This document shows, piece after piece, positions 1 through 12,077 of a DNA stretch of 64,000 nt. This DNA is from Paramecium sonneborni. Lineage: Eukaryota > Ciliophora > Oligohymenophorea > Peniculida > Parameciidae. The position numbers and the translations under genes were made by a program. Every line of letters begins with the position of its first letter. The stretch's first letter is position 1. Location: assembly GCA_905182985.1 (NCBI GenBank), contig CAJJDN010000035.1, forward strand, positions 216,934 through 280,933. Direction: 5' to 3'. Under the pieces are notes generated by a model. The model was not told where the DNA came from. It worked only from the letters and a program-made list of their open reading frames with translations, and searched no databases.

Positions 1-653
1 CAAAGTACTGCAATTCCAATATATAAAAATATAGCTATTCAATATATAAATAAAATTACATTTTTCACTATTGATTGCAGCCAAAGATATTAATCTAAAA
101 ATGGTAATAATAGTTCCAGATGCTCCTGTACCTATAAAAAATACATTAACGTATTCTGGACCCAGTATTCCAGACATACCTATTGAACTATTCTATTATA
201 AGGATGAAAATATTCCCATTACAAAAATAGTTACTAAACATAACCAATATCCTTATTATATTCATAATATTCATACCTAAAGTACTATGCATTTCTAATG
301 CTATTATTGGCAAAAGTATTAAAAGAATACACAAAATTGTTAATGCCCACACAATTCTAAAAAACATTGATAGTAAAGAACTTATGCGAGGTAAGAACAA
401 TCCAATCAAACACAAACCAATGAAATTAGGAATAGGCATTATGAAGTAAACATTACGTCCTATATTATTTGTGTTAATTTTTACCTTTATATTAATCAGC
501 AAAATATGATAATCCAGTTAAGATAGCATTCCAACCTGACAATGATGACACACCTAAAATAAAGAAGAATATTTTTTAAAATAGTTGGGATTTTTTAGGT
601 TTTTTTTCAACTAAAGAAAATTATGTGTCATCTATCGTATTATTAGGATTCAT
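1..653 (-). CDS. Equilibrative nucleoside transporter (SLC29/ENT family), 3' part outside window
   Basis: A multi-pass plasma-membrane carrier that would move nucleosides or nucleobases down their gradient; ciliates salvage purines and often carry several copies. Reading begins at ATG 653 (MNPNNTID...). The first membrane segment holds LSGWNAILTGLSYF, which fits the ENT signature PWNxxxTxxxYF. Later come IPNFIGLCLIGLFLP, a loop and NSSIGMSGILGP, which corresponds to the ENT GxxGLAGLLP region, then GTGASGTIITIFRLISLAAI in the place of the ENT GQGLAG helix. Three 25-nt introns (460-484, 252-276, 35-59) were placed because each removal restores this alignment. The C-terminal half lies left of base 1. 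The family call is from motif recall; confidence is good, substrate unknown. Confidence 0.8.
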
Positions 654-1003
654 ATTTATATAATAATTAATTAATCTTAATAAATATCAAATCTCGTTTA
701 TATTCTTATTTTTTCTTTTTAAACACAATATGTAAAATGCTGTAAAAAGATAAAATAATAATATTAACAATCCTATTGATGTTGTAATGGGACTGTCAAA
801 TATCTATAAAGATATCAAATAAATTATAGTAATAGGACAATCTGATTGATCAACTGATATCACTTATCCCATTTTTATTAATTAACCATTCCTGTATTAA
901 ATTTCTTTAAAACAATTTGAATTGTTAATCGTGAAAGTTAAATTAGGGTATAGTGTAGTTAATAAACCAATTAAAGTGAAGTTTAGTAGGTTTTTTCTAA
1001 TTA
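654..1003. other. Intergenic, AT-rich
   Basis: 350 bp between the start of the transporter gene and the stop of the next minus-strand gene. It should contain the transporter promoter. No ORF, repeat or RNA gene was recognised. Confidence 0.5.
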
Positions 1004-2140
1004 TCACAGTTAAATTTGTAACATTGTCACTTAATTCCTTATCTATATAATATCATAGTATTTTTTACTTTTAGAATATTAAATTCGATTATTAGTACTA
1101 AAATACATTATGATTATGAAAATAAATTTAAAAATAGCTATTGTAATTACTTCAATCATTTCAAATTGAATCTATTAGATTTTATTATTTTGGCTATTTT
1201 AATCTAATTAATTTGAAAAAAAATTAATAGCGTTCAATTCACTTAACAAATTACTATTTGGATCAATATATTCAATAAAAATGCAAATAAATCCAAAAAT
1301 TAATACAAATGCCATAATTAATTGAATAGTATTATATATTAAATTTAATGATCTTCCAAACAATTACATCAATTTCCATGTAGTTTGTATAAAATGAATG
1401 ATTGATTGCTTACATTTATCAGAGAATTCATTAACTTCATTATTATCTTCTACATCTTCAAATATTAAAATTTAATTAGATTCTATAGTATTTAACTTAG
1501 CTAATTCTTCATCTGTTTAGAGTTATTTCATTTATAAAACTGATTTAAATTTAATATCCTTAATAAATGGTTGCTTAATCTTTTTTATTGATGATTTAAA
1601 ATTATTTAATGGTTGTTCAAGTAATACCTACATTATAGGTGCCATAGAACTTATTGCTGAAAATAAAAGCAAAGCTCTAATATAAACAATTTCTAAACAA
1701 TCTTTAAATTAATAAGTTCTATTGAAATATTTGATATACAAAGCAAAAATTAGAAAAACGAACTAAAATAATATAGTTTGAAGTATTGACTAAATGAGTA
1801 TAATAAATTTATAACTTAGTCTTCTGTTATTTGAATGCATATTTTTTAAAAATATTATTATGAATACAATTCCTATGTAAATTGATAATGACTAAATGTA
1901 AAGTATTGATTAGAGTCTTTAAAGCATAAATAGTTTAGTATAATTGGTAAATTTATAAAATCCTATGTATTATTGTATTAATTCAATTTCGTTATATAAG
2001 GTTAAAATGTATACCTAAACAGTTAATATGTTAAAATATGCTTTTATTATATTCCAAAAGTATTACTCTTTATATCTATAAACTTAAATTAATATGACTA
2101 TTAAGCAGCTTAAAAGTTATAAAGTATTCAAATTTATCAT
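1004..2140 (-). CDS. Multi-pass membrane protein, function unknown
   Basis: One uninterrupted frame of 378 residues under the ciliate code, from ATG 2140 (MINLNTLQLLSCLIVILIQV...) to TGA. Hydrophobic stretches look like membrane helices near residues 5-20, around TVQVYILTLYN, SIYIGIVFIIIFLKN, FQFVFLIFALYI, ALLLFSAISSMAPI and LIMAFVLIFGFICIFI. Between the last two is a polar, acidic loop of roughly 90 residues (IFEDVEDNNEVNEF). No intron is needed, and the length is a multiple of three. I do not recognise the family. It lies 57 bp from the stop of the coiled-coil gene to its right and is transcribed in the same direction. Confidence 0.7.
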
Positions 2141-2197
2141 TATTTTTTGTAATTATTAAATGAATACATTAATAATAAATTAAAATGTAAAAATAAT

Positions 2198-5100
2198 TCA
2201 TGATGATGTTGGTACCAAAAGTGACTTAGGATATTCATATTAAAATATTTCTTATGGTACAGGATATGAATTCATAGATTCATTATTGTTAGTCACTCTA
2301 GTTCTTCCTGAATATTTATTTTTTAATTCATCTTAATTTTAATTTGTTCTTTTTCTGGAGCTATTATTATTAGAATTAGTATATGGTTTACGACTTGATT
2401 AATATTATGTATAAGGTCTTGAACTTACTCCATTTTCTATTTCATAATATCTTTTATAATCCAAAGCCTTAATTTATTCAGAAGATTAATTTCTTCTTGA
2501 AAAATAGGCACTTGTAGGCTTTAAATAAGATAAAGTTGGTAAACCCAACTCTTTGTTTAAATTCCTATGTAAATTTTTTCTTTAAATGACAAATTGTCCA
2601 ACTAATTAAGGAGATTCAATTTTAGAAGAGAAATGTTCTAATTAATTAATATCACTTATTATTCCAGTTGTTTATGCCATATTTCTCATGATTTAAACTG
2701 TATATTATCTTTCTCCATATAATCTTTCAGTTGCTTACTTAATCTGAACTTTAATTTCATTTTATTACTCTTTCATTAATGGTTTATCTTTTCTTTCTTA
2801 TTCTTCTTTTAATCTTAATAGATCAGCTGCTATTTATGCTTTTAATAAACTTCTCTCTTATTCTAAATCATCTTATAAATTACGAGCTGTCTTACTCTCA
2901 ACCATTTTCTTTGATTTTGCTCTATTCATCTTATTTTCACCTTTAATCATAGAAATACTTTCAGAATTTTATTGCTCTATATTACTACCTGGTCTATCTT
3001 TTGTTGAATTTGTATCATTATTTTTCTAATCTCTTAATTATTCATTTTTCTCTCTTATCTTAGCCCTAAAAAATGTTTATATTTAAGACAATTTTTCATC
3101 ATCCAATCTCTCTTTCTTTGGAAACAATAAAGAAGGATCCTATAGATCAAATTATTACTATTATTATTAAGATACACTTTATATCTGTTCCTCTTCAGTT
3201 TTTGGTCTTAAATTTTATATTTTATTCAAATCATTTTTACTATTAAATGGAATATTTTCTCCTGTTTTATATTCCATCATTCTTCTTATTATTAAATCTT
3301 TTGCTGATTAAATATCTTGACCTTCTCTTAATAATAATTTTGACAATTTTTTTATATCAAATTTTGGATTTATCTCTTTTAAATGTTAAAATAAATCTTA
3401 ACTGATATCTCTAATTTTTTTATACATTATTTAATAATATTCAAATAACTTATGAAAATTATATTTGAAAATTTCAATTAATTGATCTCTGAATTCGTTA
3501 ATTATTTCTGGGCTAAGCAATTTTTATAATGTTTAATTCTATTAAGATTTTAAAAAATTTGTTAAATTTTCAACACTTAAATTAAACCATAAAATTTAAT
3601 CTGTTTTACTTTAAATATAGAAATATTAACTAATTTGATTTAATTATTATTCTTTAAATGTAGGAAACACTTCTACTACTATATTATATATTGCAAATTA
3701 GTTTAAATGTTATTAATTCAACTCATTACTTTAATTCTAATTTTTACTTATATTATATATTTTTGATATCAATAAATTTATCCCATTTATTTCATTATTT
3801 AAACTTGTATATTTAAATTTCTTATTTTCTTTATTTTTCTAATCTATTGCTGATATAATTTAATAAATTCTATGTAAATATTCTGCTAATCCTAATTAAA
3901 AATTCATTAATAATCCTTAAGTTTTAGTAGCTTTTATCCATACTACTTGTTCAGGTTGTTCTTCTACTTCCATTTTTTTGATATTTAATGTAGTAGTTTC
4001 ATTTTTTAAATTCATTAAACCAGCATCTTCTGCTACTATAGATTGTTCATGAATATCTAAATTTGGATTTTTTTATCTTAATTCTTGTAATTCAAAATCT
4101 AAATTTTCAATTTCATCTAAAAGAACTTCCTTCTATTTTAAAAGATTTTCATAACAAATACTTTATTTTGTTAATTCTTACTAAAGATGCCAATATTTTT
4201 CTAACATAAACTCAAGAATATATTCAGTTCTTGAATCATTTTCTTAATAAAACTTATTAATTTGAGATAATAATTCGTTCCTATCAAAATTCATCTCTTA
4301 TTCTTATTATATATTATCAATTTATTAATTTTGATTCTATTTTAATAATAATTCTTCATTAACACTATACTAATCAACTAATCTAATTTCATTTGGTTTA
4401 TCTTTATTCATAAATATTTATTCAAATAACTCAAAAAATTCAATATAAGTAAGAATATATCTGCTTTCCTATTATTTTTTTAATTAATTTAATTTTTTTT
4501 CTTCTAAATTTTCAAACTCTTTATTCTATGCATCTATAAATCTTTCTGCTTCTTCTATTTTTAAAACATTATGGCCAATATTTTCTTCACCTACATAGAG
4601 TATTTTTTATAATTATTATTATTTATTTTCTTATGAACGTTTGTATGTGTCTTACATTTACTTCATTTAACCAAATTCATTTTTTATAGATTTAAGGTTT
4701 TTCTTACTTAAAAACCTTTTGTTCTCTGCCATTAATTTTACTGCATCAGTATTATTAAATCTCTTTCCTGCTTTACTAAGTATAATTTGTAATTCTTCAC
4801 ATTTTTATTGTTAAATCAATTTAGATTTTTCTATCTCAACTAAAATCTTTTATAAAGACTCACTTTTTTCTTACTCTTCTAAAATTAAATTTTCATAACG
4901 AGATTCCTATAATTTTAATGATTCAATATATTAATCTTTAGATTCTAAATCTAATAACTTAATATTCACATTTCCGCTAAATGTTTCAAACAAAGGATCA
5001 GAATGATGATTATTTATAGAATGAATAACACCATGTCCACTAGTGGATGCATGCATTTAAGAAGTTCCTGTTTTACATTTTGTTTTATTTTATCCTGATT

Positions 5101-5326
5101 TTAACAGAAGTTCTAATTCTTATTGTTTTCTTTTATTAGAGCTTTACAATTTATCTAATTCTGCCTTAAATTTGAAATCATTAGATGAAACTATCGAGAG
5201 ATTGTCGTATTTTCTTATTTCTTCCTAGTGTTCGAATTCTTATTTTAACAACTCCTTTTTTTGTTTAAGGCTTTCTTAATCTAAACGAGCTTATTCATCT
5301 TCTCCTAATTTTTAAAACCTTAACAT
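2198..5326 (-). CDS. Long coiled-coil protein, unknown
   Basis: A single open frame of 1,042 residues from ATG 5326 (MLRFQKLGEDEQARLDQESL) to TGA at 2198, without a required intron. The sequence is rich in Lys, Glu, Gln and Leu in heptad-like spacing for most of its length. A Gly/Ser/His-rich break lies near residue 110 (TSQMHASTSGHGVIHSIN), and the C-terminal 150 residues are Ser/Tyr/Arg-rich (SSRKPYTNSNNSSRKRTN). No enzyme motif was seen. Proteins of this type in ciliates are usually cytoskeletal or basal-body parts, but that is inference. It is divergent from the Kazal-like gene, across 517 bp. Confidence 0.75.
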
Positions 5327-5843
5327 TTATATTTCTCACTATTTAATTAAATCTGAGAAAAAATAGATTATATTTATAAGTTTATTAAAATATCAAGCAT
5401 TTCTGAATCAATAAATTTTATTCTAAAACTTCTATATAAATAAATATGTTTTTTAATTTCTTCATTTAATTTATCTAAATAAAACTTTTCAAAATTAAAT
5501 ATTATATTAAAAGAAAGTAGATAAAAATAAATTAATATATTTTCCATTACAATTAGATTGATAAATTCAAAATAATATTATAATCCATATTAAACTTCAT
5601 TTTTTAATAATCATTAATAATTGATAAAGAATACAAAGTTTTTTTTAATTTATAAATTGAAAAAAATATTAATAATAAAACTTAACCCTTTACAACAAGT
5701 TTATAAGAATGTTAAAAATTGAATGACAATAAAATTAAGAATTAATAAATTATTTTTAAAATAGCAATTAAATCAATATTTTTATGTGATTATTTTTCAC
5801 TATTTTTAGTAATAATTATTGTATTTTACAAAAATCTAAATAA
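5327..5843. promoter_or_regulatory. Shared divergent upstream region
   Basis: 517 bp of very AT-rich DNA between two genes that start away from each other, so it should hold both promoters. No specific motif can be named and no gene is seen. Confidence 0.4.
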
Positions 5844-6841
5844 ATGTTTCTTATACTCTTATTTTCTCTTGTGCAATCATAAATAAATGATTGTTAGATT
5901 CAACAAGGAGAATGTTTAGATAATTATGATCCAGTTTGTGGACTAAATATATCTAATGGACAGATCTAAACCTTTATTAATAATTGTTATGCTTGTAAAG
6001 CTAGTTAAGTGGTTAAATACATAAATGGAGATTGTAAAAAGAAAGAAGATAATTTAAAAACTGAAAGTCCTTCCACATCTGTTGGAGTAGATAATAATGT
6101 TCCTTAAACTACAAATGGAAATTATACCTAAACCTTTTATTGTACTAATCCTAGACCTAGTATTTGTGATACTATGTAAAAATTATTTAAGAACTTTTAG
6201 TGAAAAATCTACATGTGGTCTCTTTGATTCAACAACAAAATGCACTGGATAAAATTGTTTATAATAATTCTCTAATGAATGCTTAGCTTGTAGAAACACT
6301 TCAATTCATAGTTACTTCTTTGGAAATTGTTCTGATTACAAGTATTTAATTAATTTATAATTTAAGACCCAAACCTCCTACTATAATTTAATGTAATACT
6401 TAATCTTCTTAGAATTGTGAATTGAAAGAATAAATTACAGTTTGTGGCTTTTTAGATGAAACTGCAATATGTTAAAATCCTCCATGTTTATAACCATTCG
6501 ATAATTAATGTGAACCTTGCTAATAAGTTAATATTACATCATATTTTATTGGTGACTGCAATCAATATTAACAATTATTTTACAATGCTCAACAATTAAT
6601 GGATTCCTTTGTTCCTAATTATTAATATTGTTAAGCTTAAAGACCTTCTGAATGTGATTAAGAATATGTTTAAACTTGTGGTGTCTTAAAGTCTTGCAAG
6701 AATAATGGTTGTGAAAGAACTTTTGATAATCCATGTAGTGCTTGTCAAAATCATTAAATTGAAGGCTATTATATTGGAGAATGCTTAAATAACTTTACAC
6801 AAGCAATCTCCATTTTTATTATTGCTTTGTTAATATAATGA
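5844..6841 (+). CDS. Secreted/GPI-type protein with repeated Kazal-like modules
   Basis: The protein starts with a signal peptide (MFLILLFSLVQS) and ends in a hydrophobic tail (ISIFIIALLIQ) suited to GPI attachment. In between are about four Cys-rich modules. The first (DNYDPVCGLN...FINNCYACK...INGDC) and last (EYVQTCGVLK...DNPCSAC...YIGEC) fit the Kazal pattern of C-x-PVCG, a Tyr/Phe-Asn-x-C-x-A-C block and a closing G-x-C. Kazal domains inhibit serine proteases; ciliate versions are mostly untested. Introns 6176-6200 and 6342-6366 (25 nt each) restore the frame, giving 315 residues. The stop lies 30 bp from the stop of the convergent gene. Family call moderate; inhibitor activity is inference. 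Confidence 0.7.
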
Positions 6842-6871
6842 TAATAACTAATTAAATATATATATATAAAA

Positions 6872-9474
6872 TCAATCTGAGAATAGATTATTATTGTATT
6901 ATTTCTATTGAATATACCAGTAATAATATAAATTAGGATCAGATTTTTCATAATTTTTTATCAAAATTTATAGTGGAAGATTTTATTTTTTTATTTCTTT
7001 GTATATATGGAAAATAAGACTACTCTGATAATTTCTTAGGATATTGTGAAACAAATGAGATTACTCTTTTTAGATTAATTTGTTTAATTTATTACTCAAT
7101 AATTATTCAAAAACCATCTATCCTACATTCATTACTAATTATATTAATAATTCTCCTGATTCTTTATAGAGTATTTAAAATTAAGGTGTTTCAAATTCTA
7201 AACAAGAAAGAAATTGCATCAACTAAAAGTATTTTGAAACATATTTTGAAATCATTTTTAACTAGTTCTCATTAGGTTTTTCACCATTGTTTAAAAGATA
7301 ATGTATAGAATATACAGTATTTCTATGAAATTCATTTTAGAGCTCTAACTAATTCATTCCTATTTAAATGAACTTTTATTTAACTTAATCAGTTGTTGAG
7401 ATCACTGACGAAAACCCATAACAAGAACATTTTGATTTATTTCGAACTGAATATTATCCTTCACTTAATCTAAAACTTTAAATTAATTCAGCAAAACTTA
7501 TTAACTTGTATTATTAAACTGTAACTTGCTTTTATTTCTGTTAAATAGGGGATTCACTTTCTATTATAGATGGAATTTATATTTTACATTCAATAATGAT
7601 TTCATTCTCTTATTTTATGTATTTTTCTTAATTCCAATCCAAATCTTTATTAGGAGAATGCCATTCTATGCGACTTTATCCAAAAACACTTGTTGATATA
7701 TCTCTAGTTGTGGAAGTATGTGGTCTTTAGATGCTCATTTACATTTCAATTAATTATTATAAGTATTAATAGAGTATATACCATTTATCTTTAGACTTAT
7801 CTCTTCTAAATATTCCAAAAACGATTTGGCTTTTCTTTTTTAAACTATGAAATAGTTTATTCATAATGTATTGATTAAATTCTATGCAACAAAGTTGTTT
7901 ACGAGAATTACATTTTTTATTCGAATAATATTATAATTTAAACTCTTTCTAAAAAGATTCAAAAATTTTTTTAACAAAGATAACATCATCTTAAAAATTC
8001 TAAATTATTTGATCTCTTCCTGTTTATCACTTATTGTATTTCGTAAAGATTTATTTTCCAGTTTTACTCTCTTACTCTTTGATTTTATTCCTAAATTTTA
8101 CAATTATTTAATACATCAAATTTTTATTCATCATTTAAATAAGATTTGATACAAGCCTTTTGTATTTAAAATTTCTCTTGCTTCTATTCCTATTTCAACT
8201 TTGAAACAGTAGATTTTATGCTAAAAATATCTTCGTCATCAAACGATTAACTTTATTTCCTAATCGTGATTTTTAAACTTTATTTACCTTTATTTTTATA
8301 TACTATTATTTCAATTATGATATTTGATGACTTCTCCTTATAATTGAACATATTTTTCTAATTTATCACAAATAATCTTCAATCTATTAGCTTAGCTTTC
8401 TTCTAAGCTATTTAAATCAATAATCCAATCTCTATCATAAATATGTGTTTTTATGCCCATACCTAAAAAATAGAAAAATAATTTTTTTATCTAAAATTTA
8501 AATTTCTTCATCCTCCTTGTTTACAATTATGTTATTTTATTTTAAAGAACAATTATTTTTTAATTCTGATTAGAACTTGATTTCATTTAATTTTCAAAAA
8601 CTTCGACTTATTGGATATAAAATTTATACACGTTTTTATCTATCCGAAACAGAGTTTTCTTATTTAAAGGATTAAAAATTAATAATTTATTCTACTTCAT
8701 CAAATTATATTCTATCTTTAATTAATTCTTTATCGAAATTACATTAAATAAAATAAATTTCAAGCCTTTTGTTTTTATTAAATAATTAAAATTTTGACCT
8801 ATCTCATTAAAAAGATCATTTTAGACTTTATTCATCTAAGTTATTAAAATATTTTATTGTTATTTTTCTTACTTATGAGTTAATTTTATTATTATTTTTA
8901 TTATTCTTCAAAAAGGACTTTTGAAATTCAAATTAGGTATAATTTATATGATTGATCTCTTATTAATTTTCTAGTTTTTATTAATCAATTTCTAAATCTA
9001 ATTCATCATCAATCAATTATATTGTTTCCAATAATTTTTACTATTATTATCTTTCTCATTTAGTTAAACAATTTCTTATTGAATAACTAATTAATTATAT
9101 ATCTAGCAATTATTTTTCATTCAAAATTTTACCTACATAAAATTATTAACTAAGCATTATTTACTAATTATGATATTTTATTCTTTAGCTAAGAATTTTT
9201 AAATAATTAATTTTAAGATAAATCTTATGTGTTTGGTATTTAAATTGTGGTTTATTCTTTTTCTAATTGTAGGTAATTATATTATTAATTTCTAGTAATT
9301 TATTTTCTAAATAATGGATGGTATATTTTTTTGTTAAACTGTTTTGTTATATAAGTATAACTTTTGCTCCAAGATGATTCTAAATATTTTGCTTATAAAG
9401 CTGCAAATCATAAATATATGATGATAGGTATTCATTATAATCATTATCAGATGGAATTGTAAATATTCTATCAT
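6872..9474 (-). CDS. Coiled-coil protein, unknown, several introns
   Basis: Coding sequence is clear in blocks but the frame changes several times, so this model is approximate. The likely start is ATG 9474 (MIEYLQFHLIMI...). The next blocks read QLPTIRKRINHNLNTKHIRF and, after two probable introns, LIDDELDLEIDQQKLENQQE, which looks like coiled coil. A central block has YDRDWIIDLNSLEESQANRL. The last 300 codons run cleanly to TGA at 6872 (KSKCSCYGFSSVIST ... YYYWYIQQKQYNN). I recognise no family. An alternative start overlapping the upstream gene's stop exists at 9526, but reading frame continuity favours 9474. Exact introns need cDNA. Confidence 0.5.
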
Positions 9475-9522
9475 AAAATGAAGAATTTATTTCCACTAAG
9501 AGGCTAAGATAATAATAATTTT

Positions 9523-10421
9523 TCATGATATATTTTATAATTATTTTATCATTTTCTTAAAATTTGGAGTTTTTAAATACTCTAATTCTTATAAAGAATA
9601 GTAAGCCTCTTTATATTTATTTCTATGTTTTATCTGTAGGATTAACTAATAACATAATATAAAAAGAAAAAACACAATTTCGGAATCATTATTCAATATT
9701 ATGCTACTATTAAGTGAAATAATGTATAAAATCTTTATATTATTATTTATTTTATTTGTTAAGGCATTATGAATGATAAATACCATAATATGTAATAGTA
9801 TTTTATAATTTGTCTTTTATAATATGATATCTTATAAAAAATCTTTAAGGGTAGTAATAATCATGGTATTTTGTTTAATTAAAGATAAATTTTCCTTATT
9901 TAATTATTTAAATTATTATTAGAATTGTTAGAATTAAACTTATATTTAAAGATTCAACTATTGTTATTTCGCAATCAAATTATCAACGATTGTTTTATTT
10001 TATTTCAACTAAGAATAACTTATATTAACTTAATTTTATATTTCCCTTATATTTTATTTCAAATTTTATAAGTTTTCTTAATTTTAATTTCTATAATTTA
10101 ATTATTGTATTACATTTATAAAATCATCACTTCATAATGATTATTTAAATCTTCTAATAAAGATAATTGAATGATGTGTTTATTCTCAATCACTTTTTGA
10201 GCACAGAATATATTAACCATCAAATAAAATTAAGTATAAGTAATCCAATATTCTTAAGAGTCATCTTATAAACGATATATCTGAGTGAAACAAGTGTAAA
10301 CTTAATGAGCCAATTTTTATTGATTGATGCAATAACTTAAACTTTCTTATTCAATACATGGTGGTAAATCTTACTAAGCTTTATTTATTTGTATTATAAT
10401 TTAAATTAGATAAAATAACAT
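9523..10421 (-). CDS. Probable nuclear-fusion (karyogamy) protein, KAR5/GEX1/Brambleberry family
   Basis: A protein of 291 residues with one 23-nt intron (10091-10113). It opens with a signal peptide (MLFYLIQIIIQINKAQ) followed by a short Cys-rich domain: PPC, then SYCINQQKLAHQVYTCFTQI, then about 24 residues on YTQFYLMVNIFC. The spacing and the R/K-LA-x-x-x-x-x-C pattern match the conserved domain I recall for GEX1/KAR5. A Gln-rich coiled coil follows (about residues 110-190). Hydrophobic C-terminal segments (LLHIMVFIIHNAL, ILYIISLNSSIIL, VFFLFILCYQLIL) complete the family architecture. These proteins sit in the nuclear envelope/ER and fuse gamete nuclei at fertilisation. No sequence search was possible, so the call rests on architecture and cysteine pattern. 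Confidence 0.6.
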
Positions 10422-10446
10422 TATTAAATAAATTAAAAATTTATAA

Positions 10447-11053
10447 TCATTCCACCTTATCTTTATCTTTATCTTTATATATTTATAATCTAAGCCAAAT
10501 AGCAAATATAACAAATGCAATAACTCCTATCGCTTTCATACTTTATATCTAATTTACTAATTATATTACAAATATGTAGTTTGTAAGCAAATTCTACAAT
10601 TTTCTATATTTATTGAATTAAGGTAAGGGGTTAAAATTAAAATTTCTTGTTTATTCTAAATATTCCTTCAGCTGAATTGATTCTCTAATTAATTCAGCGT
10701 GGAATTCATATTTATCATTTATGTATATTCCATATGGAAGATAATTATGCTCAAAAATTCCAATAATACATTATTCTGCATATTCTTTCATATCTAATTA
10801 CATATATTAATATTAAGGATATGTAAGAGAATATTGTCTAAATTAAAAATATTTATTACAACCAAGTTGATTTGATTTATTAATAAATTGCACCATACTT
10901 AAAATAAAACATTAAAATTATTGGTTATTTTATCTCATATTCTTTCTAAATTATTACATATATTTTACATCTTTATAATAATCTATTGATTACATCGCAA
11001 TCTATTTCTTAGATTTAAGCAAACGCTATCGAAATAAGTATCAATAAAAACAT
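10447..11053 (-). CDS. Small protein with signal peptide and C-terminal TM, unknown
   Basis: About 186 residues. Signal peptide MFLLILISIAFAQ, an early Cys (EIDCD), a middle with EQCIIGIFEHNYLPYGIY, and a single membrane helix near the end (AIGVIAFVIFAIWLRL) followed by a basic tail KDKDKDKVE, encoded by a short ctttat repeat. The end and middle are in one frame; the first 20 codons need two short introns or one unusual one (total length 1 mod 3) around 10,980-11,030. It lies only 26 bp upstream of the GEX1-like gene, on the same strand. Family not recognised. Confidence 0.55.
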
Positions 11054-12077
11054 TAAATAATTAATATTATTATAAATATTTATAAAAATAAGAAATAGAT
11101 AGGTAAACTAATCTTTTATTATTCTCTTTTTAAATTTTATAAAATTTCAATATAGAGATTATGAATTTGTATATTATAAAATTGCATTTGAAAAAAATTT
11201 GAAATCCTTTTGGGATATTTGAATTTCAAATTCAATTTAAGGTATATTCATAATTTTTGTTAAAAATAAAAATGATAAAATTGCAAAAAATAAAATATAT
11301 ATAAAAAAGGAGCAAACTTTTTGCAAAATCTATTAATCGCTTTTACAATAATAATTTGTAGACTGGATCAAAAATACTTAAATATAAATTTATTCAAATT
11401 ATTAAAATAATAGAATTCAAAAAAGAAAGCTTTATTATATTTATATTTTCAATCATATTACTTATATATTCCTATTCTTCCATATTACTTTTATTTTCTA
11501 TTATATTTTTTCTAATCTATTACCTACATTCTAACTATATTTATACTAAGAAGATCAATTTTTTAGGTTTCCATTACTACAATATTCATAAGTCAGACTT
11601 TACTATTTCTTATCTGAATATTTTAATTACTAATTTATTCGTCTAATAGTACAATTCTTAAAGCTTAGCTATATACTTTTATAATTTATATAAAAATGAT
11701 ACAAAAAATATAATAATTAGTTCAAATTATTAACTTTGAAGATATCTGATTTTTTTTAATGTTAGTAAACATAATTGCATGATTATGATAGATTTGAATT
11801 AGCCTTAAACTAAAAGTTGAAAAAAATATTTACTTGTATCGCTTCTTCTTTTCTAGTAGGTTCTATTTTATTTTATAACTAGTTGATTCAAATAAATGTA
11901 AAAATAATTTTATTTAAATTTAGACGTACTTCATAGTTCTATGTATATATGTTAATAAATAATAATTCATAAAAAGTTATTTCTAAAATAAAAAATAGAT
12001 TAGTTAATTTTACTTAAAAATAATTATAAATATTTATGATATAGAGTTTAGTAGTATAGACCAATTTTCATAAGCAA
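11054..12077. other. Intergenic, no confident gene
   Basis: About 1 kb between divergent genes, extremely AT-rich. A plus-strand open stretch at about 11,410-11,700 and a short minus one at about 11,440-11,590 translate into low-complexity Ile/Phe/Tyr or Asn/Lys sequence without recognisable features. I see nothing I would call a gene. Confidence 0.4.

Noticed and set aside
188..502. Standard-code minus ORF as a separate small protein
   Set aside because: It is a fragment of the nucleoside transporter, ending in unspliced intron and Gln codons; splicing joins it to both sides.
11410..11700. Hydrophobic plus-strand open stretch
   Set aside because: No good start, low-complexity Ile/Phe/Tyr composition, and no motif; chance in AT-rich DNA.
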